From: GCA-2687515 sp002687515
GTDB lineage: Bacteria > Pseudomonadota > Alphaproteobacteria > Rhodospirillales > UBA2165
Assembly: GCA_030745835.1 (NCBI GenBank)
Contig: JASLNU010000144.1
Coordinates: 1 to 26,200, forward strand
Length of the DNA stretch: 26,200 bases
Direction: 5' to 3'
Positions 1 through 6,708 of the stretch are shown here, piece after piece. The stretch's first letter is position 1. Each line of letters opens with the position of its first letter. The notes below the pieces were generated by a model. It made no database searches and had not been told where the DNA came from. It worked only from the letters and a program-made list of their open reading frames with translations. The position numbers and the translations under genes were made by a program.

Positions 1-105
1 AAAATTGCCAAATGGGCGTCTGAGCTTGATCACATCGTCAAATCGAGACTGTCGGATGGCCGACCAGGGAAAAATACTTCCTTCGGTAGCGGGGAGAAAC
101 TATGA
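1..105 (+). CDS. 3' end of an unidentified gene
   Basis: An open frame enters from the left edge and runs 34 codons to a TGA at 103-105. The translated tail is polar and ends in GSGEKL. It has no stop in the visible part and looks like a protein C-terminus, but it is too short to identify. The gene lies upstream of and codirectional with the IclR regulator. It could equally be a chance open frame. Confidence 0.3.
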   Translation, partial: KIAKWASELDHIVKSRLSDGRPGKNTSFGSGEKL

Positions 106-308
106 TTGGGAACGAAATGAAGGCTATCTGGGGAATGTCGGCTAACATTGTTTCACGATTCCGTATGCCGGATTGATTGACGCCGCAGTGTAATTACTTA
201 ATATACAATAGATTACTAATTAGGCAATATTTTATACTGTGATGAACTGATCAATTGCCCTAGATTGTTGACGCACCTGGCCCGAATTCTCAAGGGGAAT
301 TTCGATAA
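106..308. promoter_or_regulatory. AT-rich upstream region of the IclR gene
   Basis: This is about 200 bases of non-coding sequence, markedly AT-rich between 190 and 265 in an otherwise GC-rich region. A TTGACG hexamer near 268 could be a -35 element. An AAGGGG ribosome binding site precedes the ATG at 309. IclR proteins often bind their own upstream region, but no convincing operator palindrome was seen here. Confidence 0.35.
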
Positions 309-1091
309 ATGGTTAAGAACAATAGGAGCCCATCGGATACCGCGGGCGGCGTTCAGTCCGTCGAAGTCGGCGCCCGCGTACTGCTTGCCGTAAAAAACGG
401 GGGCGGACCGATGGGGTTAAAGTCTATCGCCGATATCGCGGGCATACCGCCCGCCAATACCCGGCGTTATCTTGTCAGTTTGATCCGGTCGGGTTTGGTG
501 CAACAGGATTCGGCGACCGGAAAATACAATCTAGGCCCGATTGCCCTGCAGATCGGATTGGCGGCGATCATGGGTTTGAACCTGGTGCGCACCGCCGTTC
601 CCATAATGACCGAGTTACGCGAAGTCGTTAGGGAAACGGTGGTTCTGACTGTCTGGGGCGATCATGGGCCGACGATAATTCATTGGGAAGAATCACTGGT
701 GCCGATCACCGTCAATGCGCGCATCGGGTCGGTCTTTCCCGTGCTCGATACGGCGACCGGCCACGTCTATTTGACCTGGTTACCGAGAGAACAGACGAAA
801 AATGTCGTGAAACAGGAAATGCGCCATCGCAACAAAGACAATCCCATCGATATCGGTGCGATAGTCGAGACAACCAAAAAGAACGGAATTGGCCGCTTTT
901 TTATCGAGGATATGCGTTCCCTTAGCACTCTCGCGGCCCCCATATTCAACCACAAAAATAAGCTTATCGCCGTGATTACGACCTTCGGCTACAAAGACAA
1001 GTTCGATAACTCTCCGACCGGCCCAAACGCCCGCGCGCTCCTCGACGCGGCCGGCAGAATCTCCTTTGAAATGGGATATAACGAAGCTTGA
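309..1091 (+). CDS. IclR family transcriptional regulator
   Basis: This 260-residue protein has the length and two-part layout of the IclR family. An N-terminal winged helix-turn-helix (about residues 20-85) carries the typical run of a helix, SIADIAGIPPANTRRYL, and a wing ending in KYNLGPIALQIG. A ligand-binding domain follows to the C-terminus (about 95-255). Such proteins are cytoplasmic repressors or activators of catabolic or transport genes and respond to small carbon compounds. The ATG is chosen because AAGGGG lies 10 bases upstream. The neighbouring iron operon starts 776 bases downstream behind its own control region, so the regulated genes are probably elsewhere, perhaps left of the window. 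The ligand cannot be told from sequence. The family call is firm. Confidence 0.92.
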   Translation: MVKNNRSPSDTAGGVQSVEVGARVLLAVKNGGGPMGLKSIADIAGIPPANTRRYLVSLIRSGLVQQDSATGKYNLGPIALQIGLAAIMGLNLVRTAVPIMTELREVVRETVVLTVWGDHGPTIIHWEESLVPITVNARIGSVFPVLDTATGHVYLTWLPREQTKNVVKQEMRHRNKDNPIDIGAIVETTKKNGIGRFFIEDMRSLSTLAAPIFNHKNKLIAVITTFGYKDKFDNSPTGPNARALLDAAGRISFEMGYNEA

Positions 1092-1552
1092 GTTGAACAG
1101 GAAATTGGCCGGCGAACCGATGGAGCCGTTCGCGATGAATGACATTTTCTAGAGCGCTTCCTGATGGATGGGAACCATTTGACCGGGATGATTTTGCCCC
1201 CATGCTGGCCCCCGGCGGGTTCTCCGGCCCCTTGCATTGTTCCGGATACGTTCCATATCATGTCAGTGCTCTTTAACATTGTGAATATGGAAGTTTGACG
1301 GAGCGCCCGGGGGGCGAGGACTGCGGGATGCCGCCCGCCTGCAATGCCCTTCCGCTCGCCATGCCGTTGCCGCATGGCCCGCCGCCGGTTTTGGCGGGCT
1401 GGGCGGGGAGCGGCCCGGCCGAGATGCTCCTAAAAGACTATGAATGCCTATAAAAGCCTATAATGCCTATGGTCGAATCGGTTGCCGTATGTCGCATTCG
1501 CCATGCGTATTGGGCATGGCTGGGGACGGGGGCGCAATCAGACCATCGGGGC

Positions 1553-1660
1553 GCCCGCCTGGCCAAGCCCGCTCCGCCGACCTCTCTCCGCCCGCCGAAG
1601 CGGGCTTCGCGAAGGCGGGAGCGGCTGCGCAGGCCGGGCCCCGCCAGTCCCCAGGCGGGC
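1553..1660. repeat. Palindromic intergenic element
   Basis: A perfect 10-bp inverted pair, GCCCGCCTGG at 1553-1562 and CCAGGCGGGC at 1651-1660, encloses an inner hairpin at 1591-1619 with stem CCCGCC/GGCGGG around a TTCGCGAA core. The whole block is very GC-rich and could fold into one long stem. REP-like elements of this sort are common between alphaproteobacterial genes. No second copy is seen in the window, so calling it a dispersed repeat is inference. Confidence 0.5.
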
Positions 1661-1749
1661 TAGAGTCAAGCCGCAGGGAAATAGCGCGCCCGCCATCCGG
1701 TGTGACGCAAAAGCGGGGCAGGTATTCCGAAAATCGATAATAAACCTAC

Positions 1750-1779
1750 TTGACTTATGGGTATTAATGGGCTCTAAAT
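1750..1779 (+). promoter_or_regulatory. Possible sigma70 promoter of the iron operon
   Basis: TTGACT at 1750-1755 is followed after 18 bases by CTAAAT at 1774-1779. It lies 14 bases before the Fur-like palindrome and about 90 bases before the binding-protein start. The -10 match is only fair. Confidence 0.35.
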
Positions 1780-1792
1780 CGTAGTTGTTGAA

Positions 1793-1811
1793 AATGCGAA
1801 CCATTCGCATG
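1793..1811. promoter_or_regulatory. Fur-like operator
   Basis: The 19-mer AATGCGAACCATTCGCATG contains a perfect ATGCGAA/TTCGCAT inverted repeat around CCA. By eye it agrees with the common Fur-box form AATGAGAATCATTCTCATT at 15 of 19 positions. It sits just downstream of a possible promoter and upstream of an iron(III) ABC operon, which is where an iron-dependent repressor would act. In alphaproteobacteria the protein could be Fur/Mur or Irr. The assignment is inference from motif and context. Confidence 0.55.
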
Positions 1812-1867
1812 TTGTATGTTTGTAAATATCCGGCGAGCCGTAGGTGAGCCGGCAATGGAGAACCGAA

Positions 1868-2917
1868 ATGTGTAGAACGACGTATCTTTTGCCCGCCAGG
1901 AAAATTTTCTTTGGCATCGCCATGGTCATTATTTTTCTGGCAACCGTTGGCGGTGTCTCGGCCGGCGAAGTGAAACTTTATTCCGAACGCCAGCCGTTCC
2001 TTATGGCCCCTTTGTTGAAGGCTTTTACCAAGGAAACCGGCATTAAGGTCCGCATGGTTTACCTGAAAAAGGGCATGCTCGAACGCCTCAAGGCCGAGGG
2101 CTCCAATTCTCCCGCCGATCTTATCCTGACCTCGGACATCGGCAATCTTCATAATCATGTGCGGGCGGGGCTCTTGCAGCCGGTGAAATCATCCATGCTC
2201 GACGCCGCCATACCCGCCCAATTCCGCCATCCCGACGGATTGTGGTTTGGGCTGACGACGCGGGCGCGCGTCATCTATGCCCATAAGGCCCGGGTCAAGC
2301 CCGGCGAGGTGAATACTTACGAAGATCTTGCCAAGCCGCATATGAAGGGCCGGGTCTGTGTCCGCTCGGGCAAGCATATGTACAATATTTCGCTGCTCGC
2401 CTCGATCATCGCGGCGCGCGGCGAGGCGGCGGCCATGGAATGGGCCAAGGGCGTGAAAGCCAACCTGGCGCGCCGGCCGCAAGGCAACGACCGGGCGCAA
2501 ATCAAGGCCGTCTATCACGGCGAATGCGACGTGGCGCTCGGCAACACTTATTATATGGGCAAGATGGCGACCAACGCGAAATCGCCGGTGCAGAAAAAAT
2601 GGGCCGCTTCGGTCAATCTGATATTCCCCAATCAGGGGGGGCGTGGCACCCATGTGAACATCAGCGGCGCCGGCGTCACCAAAAGCGCCAAGAATAGGGC
2701 CGATGCGGTCAAATTGATCGAGTTCCTCAGCGGTGTCGCGGCGCAGAAGATTTATGCCGAGGGCAATTTCGAATATCCGGTCAGGTCCGACGTTGCCTGG
2801 CACCCAATGGTGGCGTCGTGGGGTGAGTTCAAACCCGACAGCGTTTATTTGTCCAAGGTGGCGGAGTATCGCGGTATGGCGAGTCGTATCATGGACAAAG
2901 TGCGCTTCAATAATTAG
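1868..2917 (+). CDS. fbpA: Iron(III) ABC transporter substrate-binding protein
   Basis: This is a periplasmic binding protein of the FbpA/FutA/AfuA type (349 residues), which would deliver ferric iron to the permease encoded next. A signal peptide of about 32 residues ends in GGVSA before GEVKLYSERQ, the usual start of mature family members. The family's tyrosine ligands are visible as the Tyr of LYSERQ (about residue 38) and the adjacent pair in GNTYYMG (about 228-229). The ATG at 1868 is preferred over a GTG at 1844 because GGAG lies 7 bases upstream of it. A Fur-like operator stands upstream. An inverted-repeat element follows and separates the gene from its permease. Metal specificity is inferred from the tyrosines and the regulator site; a close relative could bind another oxyanion-chelated metal. 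Confidence 0.88.
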   Translation: MCRTTYLLPARKIFFGIAMVIIFLATVGGVSAGEVKLYSERQPFLMAPLLKAFTKETGIKVRMVYLKKGMLERLKAEGSNSPADLILTSDIGNLHNHVRAGLLQPVKSSMLDAAIPAQFRHPDGLWFGLTTRARVIYAHKARVKPGEVNTYEDLAKPHMKGRVCVRSGKHMYNISLLASIIAARGEAAAMEWAKGVKANLARRPQGNDRAQIKAVYHGECDVALGNTYYMGKMATNAKSPVQKKWAASVNLIFPNQGGRGTHVNISGAGVTKSAKNRADAVKLIEFLSGVAAQKIYAEGNFEYPVRSDVAWHPMVASWGEFKPDSVYLSKVAEYRGMASRIMDKVRFNN

Positions 2918-3008
2918 ATGCAAATTAGTATTGCCGTGGAACAGCCCTCTCGGATGTTTCCCCGGTTTCAATTGTTCTGAAGTTAGGCTGGGATATGACG
3001 ACGGAAGC

Positions 3009-3293
3009 CGCTAGTGGCCTGTATCATCTAATTTGCACCCCTACGATCGCTATTCCCGTTTCCCCGGTAGGAGGAAGGGCACAGGCGATGCGGGCCCATC
3101 GGCAAGCCCTTTCGACACCCCGGGGGGACGGGAAAAGCGACCCTTCGGGCGGCGCTGCAAGGCTCCCGGACATCCCAAATGTCCGTGGGCGCGCCACTTG
3201 TGGTGGATTGGCACCACGGCGCGGCGCGCTCCTCGCCGGAAACCTTGCAGCGCCGTCGTAGGGGTGCAAATTAGATGATACAGACCACTAGCG
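3009..3293. mobile_element. Branched inverted-repeat element (MITE-like)
   Basis: The ends form a 38-bp inverted repeat with one mismatch: 3009-3046 pairs with 3256-3293, each ending at CTAG. Two further hairpins are nested inside. 3047-3065 pairs with about 3123-3140 (TCGCTATTCCCG against CGGGAAAAGCGA, imperfect). 3151-3169 pairs with 3236-3254 (17 of 19). Small hairpins occur within the second arm (GGACAT/ATGTCC; GTGGTG/CACCAC). The whole could fold as a three-way junction. It has no transposase. CTAG at both ends suits a TA or YTAR target duplication as used by IS630/Tc1-like or IS5-like transposases, but the source is unknown. It lies between fbpA and fbpB, and the fbpB ATG at 3275 falls in its right arm. 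Confidence 0.75.
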
Positions 3294-5014
3294 TCCAAAT
3301 GGCGATACCCGCGAGGACGGCGGCGTGGTCATGGTTCAACGGCTGGACCATCGGCACCGCTTTAATCGGTGTGATGGCTTTTTTGCCGATTGGCGCGGTG
3401 ATATGGATCGCGCTGATGCCGAGCGAGAGCATCTGGGCGCATTTGGCATCGACGGTCCTGCCACTCTACATATCGCAAACCTTGATGCTAATGATAGGCG
3501 TCGGCGCCGGCACCGCGATTATCGGGGTCGGTACCGCCTGGCTGGTCAGCATGTGCCGGTTTCCGTTCAAGCCGGTATTCGAATGGGCGCTTTTGTTGCC
3601 GCTGGCGATGCCGGCCTATGTCATCGCCTATGTCTACACCGACATTCTGGAATTTGCCGGTCCGCTTCAGGAAATGCTGCGCGATACTTTCGGCTGGACC
3701 TCCAAACAAGACTATTGGTTTCCGGAAATCCGATCCCTCGGCGGCGCCGTTTCGATGATGACCCTGGTCCTCTATCCTTACGTCTACCTGTTATCGCGCG
3801 CCGCATTCATGGAACAATCGGTGTGCGTGCTCGAAGCCAGCCGGGTTTTGGGGCGCGGCCCATGGCGCAGTTTTTTTTCGGTGGCCATTCCGCTGGCGCG
3901 CCCGGCCATCGTCATCGGCGTTTCGCTGGTCCTGATGGAAACCCTTAATGATTTCGGCACCGTCGATTTTTTCGCCGTCAGCACCTTCACATTGGGTATT
4001 TACGACGTCTGGCTGAACATGAACAACATCACCGGCGCCGCGCAGCTCGCATTGACTCTGCTTTCCTTCGTGATCGTCCTAATTCTGGCCGAACGTTTCG
4101 CGCGCCGCGACAGGCGGTTCCATCATACCACGACCAAATACAAGGCATTGCCCGGATACCGGCTGGGCGGCATTACCCGCTGGCTGGCGGTTGCCGCCTG
4201 CACATTGCCGGTGGTGCTTGGTTTCGCGGTCCCGGCGGCGGTGCTGGCCGGTTATTCAGTCATTCACTACGAGCCGTCGATCATGCCGGAAATGTTGCGG
4301 TATGCCGGCAACAGCGTCATGTTGTCGACCTTGGCTGCGGTGCTGGCCGTCGTCATCGGGGTTTTCATGGCCTATACCGTGAGGCTGCGAAAAGAGAAAC
4401 TGCTTGCGGGTTTGGTCCGCATGTCCAGCTTGGGGTATGCCGTGCCCGGGTCCGTACTGGCGGTTGGCGTCTTGGCGACCTTGGGCGCGGTAGACAATGG
4501 CATTGATGGGTTCATGCGCGAGAAATTTGGCATTTCGACCGGGTTGCTGTTAAGCGGCACCATCGTGGCGCTGACCTACGGATACCTTGTGCGTTTTCTC
4601 GCCCTTTCATTCGGCAGCGTCGAGGCGAGCCTCGCCAAGGTAACGCCGAGCATGGATGGCGCGGCGCGCAGCCTCGGCCACGGCGCATTCAGCACGCTCA
4701 GCCGCGTGCACTTGCCGTTGATAAGAACCGGACTTTTGACGGCGGTTATCCTGGTCTTTGTCGATGCCATGAAGGAACTCCCCCTGACCGTAGTCCTGAG
4801 GCCGTTTGATTTTCACACGATGGCCACATTCGTTCACCAGTTTGCATCGGACGAACAATTGGGTGAGGCGGCGCCGGCGGCGCTGGCCATCGTCGGCTTC
4901 GGTATCTTGCCGGTGATCCTGTTGAGCCTGGTAATCACGCGCTCGCGGCCCGGACATGGCAGTTTGCATGCCAGCGGTCATAACGGTGCGCCCGCCGGCG
5001 TGGTGGAAAGCTGA
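3275..5014 (+). CDS. fbpB: Iron(III) ABC transporter permease, fused two-domain
   Basis: This inner-membrane permease of 579 residues has two tandem binding-protein-dependent transport domains, the usual FbpB/AfuB architecture. The first half has helices at about 25-50, 65-90, 100-125, 155-180, 200-225 and 250-270; the second half repeats the pattern from about 300. The ATPase-coupling EAA-like loops are visible near EASRVLGRGPWRSFFSVAIP and in the second half at DGAARSLGHGAFSTLSRVHLP. The ATG at 3275 lies inside the inverted-repeat element and has AGGGGTG about 10 bases upstream, also in the element. An in-frame ATG at 3299 just beyond the element may be the original start. The stop overlaps the ATPase start (TGATG), implying translational coupling. 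Confidence 0.9.
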   Translation: MIQTTSVQMAIPARTAAWSWFNGWTIGTALIGVMAFLPIGAVIWIALMPSESIWAHLASTVLPLYISQTLMLMIGVGAGTAIIGVGTAWLVSMCRFPFKPVFEWALLLPLAMPAYVIAYVYTDILEFAGPLQEMLRDTFGWTSKQDYWFPEIRSLGGAVSMMTLVLYPYVYLLSRAAFMEQSVCVLEASRVLGRGPWRSFFSVAIPLARPAIVIGVSLVLMETLNDFGTVDFFAVSTFTLGIYDVWLNMNNITGAAQLALTLLSFVIVLILAERFARRDRRFHHTTTKYKALPGYRLGGITRWLAVAACTLPVVLGFAVPAAVLAGYSVIHYEPSIMPEMLRYAGNSVMLSTLAAVLAVVIGVFMAYTVRLRKEKLLAGLVRMSSLGYAVPGSVLAVGVLATLGAVDNGIDGFMREKFGISTGLLLSGTIVALTYGYLVRFLALSFGSVEASLAKVTPSMDGAARSLGHGAFSTLSRVHLPLIRTGLLTAVILVFVDAMKELPLTVVLRPFDFHTMATFVHQFASDEQLGEAAPAALAIVGFGILPVILLSLVITRSRPGHGSLHASGHNGAPAGVVES

Positions 5015-6192
5015 TGGAAGGCCTGCATATCCACGGCGTTTCGCACGCCTACGGCAACAACCGGGTATTGAACAATGTTTCCCTGGTGATCCCCGGCGGC
5101 GAACTGGTTTGCCTTCTGGGGCCGTCGGGCTGTGGTAAATCGACGCTGCTGCGCCTGGCCGCCGGGCTCGAAACATTGCAAGAAGGCAGTATCGTCATCA
5201 ATGACGTGACGGTCGCCGCGGCCGAGTTGCACACGGCGCCCGAACACCGCCACATCGGATTGATGTTTCAGGATTATGCCCTGTTCCCGCATCTGAATGT
5301 GCTCGGTAATGTTTGCTTCGGGCTGTCGGGAATGGCCAAGCGCAAGGCGCGGACGCGGGCCATGGAAATGCTCGATCAGGTTCATATGGCCGGACACGCC
5401 GAAGCCTATCCACATATGCTGTCTGGCGGCATGCAGCAAAGGGTGGCGTTGGCCCGCGCCCTGGCGCCGGAGCCTAGATTGCTGCTGCTCGATGAACCGT
5501 TTTCGGGCCTCGACACCAACATGCGCACCCAAATCCGCGAAGATACGTTGGAGGTTCTGAGGGCCAGCGGCGTTGCCACCTTGATGGTCACCCACGATCC
5601 CGAGGAAGCCATGTACATGGCCGACTGGATCAAGATCCTCGGCCGCAACGGCCGTATCCTGCAAACCGGTAACCCGCACGAAATCTATTATCATCCGCGC
5701 GATGAATTCGTCGCCCGCCTGTTTGGCTTGATGAATACGGTTGAGGGCGTGGTCGAGGGCGCCAAGGTTGAAACGCCTTTCGGCGCCGTCGATGCCGGCG
5801 CTGCGGCCGATGGCGAAACGGTGCAGGTATTGATCCGTCCCGAAGGCATCGTGCTGGAAAGCGGCGAGGGCGAGGTTGGCGTGCCGGTCGATGTGCGATC
5901 AACGCACCTGCTCGGGCATAGCAGCGTCGTCAGGGTCGCTACCCGGACCGATGCCGGTGGCGGCCAGGAATTTTTCGTTCGCGTGCACAAGGATTTCGCG
6001 CCGGAATTGGCGCATCGCGTCATGGCGTATATCAATCCGGCCCATTGCTTCGTGTTCCTGATCGGCGAAGGCGGCGATGTTCCAGGAGCGGACGATCTAA
6101 ATGTTGCCGGGGCGGATAAGGACGCGCTAAAATCGCCGGACGCGAAGGCCAAGGCGCAAACCGGGCCCCACCGCGTTGAGGCGGCCGAATAG
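5014..6192 (+). CDS. fbpC: Iron(III) ABC transporter ATP-binding protein
   Basis: This cytoplasmic ATPase (392 residues) would power the FbpAB importer. Motifs are complete and in order: Walker A GPSGCGKST (36-44), Q-loop Gln86, signature LSGGMQQ (136-142), Walker B LLLLDEP (156-162) and switch His194 in VTHDPEEA. After the ATPase domain comes a C-terminal region of about 150 residues containing a TOBE-like part (VLIRPEGI near 275) and an Ala/Lys-rich tail. The ATG overlaps the permease stop by one base, so the two are one operon. Family members can also serve polyamines or sulfate; the fused permease and the binding protein point to iron. Confidence 0.92.
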   Translation: MEGLHIHGVSHAYGNNRVLNNVSLVIPGGELVCLLGPSGCGKSTLLRLAAGLETLQEGSIVINDVTVAAAELHTAPEHRHIGLMFQDYALFPHLNVLGNVCFGLSGMAKRKARTRAMEMLDQVHMAGHAEAYPHMLSGGMQQRVALARALAPEPRLLLLDEPFSGLDTNMRTQIREDTLEVLRASGVATLMVTHDPEEAMYMADWIKILGRNGRILQTGNPHEIYYHPRDEFVARLFGLMNTVEGVVEGAKVETPFGAVDAGAAADGETVQVLIRPEGIVLESGEGEVGVPVDVRSTHLLGHSSVVRVATRTDAGGGQEFFVRVHKDFAPELAHRVMAYINPAHCFVFLIGEGGDVPGADDLNVAGADKDALKSPDAKAKAQTGPHRVEAAE

Positions 6193-6263
6193 CTTGACTA
6201 TTTCCACGCCGTATATCGGACGGCTACGGATGCGCAAAAGCGGACGTTGGGAAGGAACGAAAA

Positions 6264-6689
6264 ATGGTTGAACTTTCTCCATCATTCGAGATGGAATGCG
6301 AAGTTCTCGACCGGGACCATAAACAACTGCTGCGGCGGATCAATGACATCATCGCCGTCATTGACGGCGAGCACAGCGACGAGTGCGCCAAGCTGACACC
6401 GGATCTGGTCAATTTCGCGAAACAGCATTTTGCCCGGGAAGAGGCCTTGCTCACCAAGGTCGGCTATCCCGACGTTAAAAAACATGTAGAACATCATCGC
6501 GCCCTGGACCGTAAAATGGAATCGATTTTGAACCTGGCGTCGGTGGCCGACGACAATCCCCTGGCCGGGAAAAAACTGAAATCGGAATTGGTATTTTTCC
6601 TGATGGACGACATCATCAACGCCGATCTCGACTTCAAGTCTTTCGTCGAAGACAAACAGCAGGAATCTGGGAACTCGTCAGGTCCATAA
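6264..6689 (+). CDS. Bacteriohemerythrin-like protein, variant ligand set
   Basis: This small helical protein (141 residues) has the size and pattern of bacteriohemerythrins, which bind O2 or store iron at a diiron site. Visible ligands are His19, His55 with Glu59 (HFAREE) and His74 with His78 (HVEHH). The last helix normally carries HIxxxD; here that stretch reads DDIINADLDF (115-124), with Ala where the histidine should be and the acidic residues shifted. The site may therefore be incomplete or differently built. GGAAGGA lies 6 bases before the ATG. The gene sits 71 bases downstream of the iron ATPase and may be cotranscribed, which would fit an iron-linked role. The family call is good, the oxygen-binding function uncertain. 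Confidence 0.8.
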   Translation: MVELSPSFEMECEVLDRDHKQLLRRINDIIAVIDGEHSDECAKLTPDLVNFAKQHFAREEALLTKVGYPDVKKHVEHHRALDRKMESILNLASVADDNPLAGKKLKSELVFFLMDDIINADLDFKSFVEDKQQESGNSSGP

Positions 6690-6708
6690 GGTCGCAGCGG
6701 CGGCCCGC

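Larger units (their letters stand above)
1092..1867. other. Gene-poor stretch with palindromes
   Basis: No convincing gene lies in these 776 bases; the open frames are low-complexity GC-rich shadows. From the left it holds a CTAGAGCGCTTCC-type motif at 1150 followed by a 16-base sequence that recurs at 11783, and a hairpin at 1377-1399 (GCCCGCC pairing with GGCGGGC). Three short GCCTATA-like units follow around 1445-1473. Then come a 108-bp palindromic block at 1553-1660, and a promoter plus Fur-like operator at 1750-1811 serving the iron operon. Confidence 0.6.

Noticed and set aside
1445..1475. Repeated GCCTATA-like units that could be a short tandem array
   Set aside because: Only three imperfect units; too few and too short to call a CRISPR, iteron set or satellite.
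1444..1740. Several overlapping plus-strand frames in the GC-rich stretch before the iron operon
   Set aside because: Pro/Arg/Ala-rich shadow sequence over a palindromic block, with no ribosome site.
2189..2971. 260-codon open frame on the minus strand across the iron-binding protein gene
   Set aside because: It is an antisense shadow of a clear FbpA-type protein; low-complexity composition and no family features.
3024..3278. Two opposed open frames that begin MHPYD and end GVQIR inside the inverted-repeat element
   Set aside because: The matching ends arise because the element's ends are inverted repeats; neither has a ribosome site or recognisable domain.
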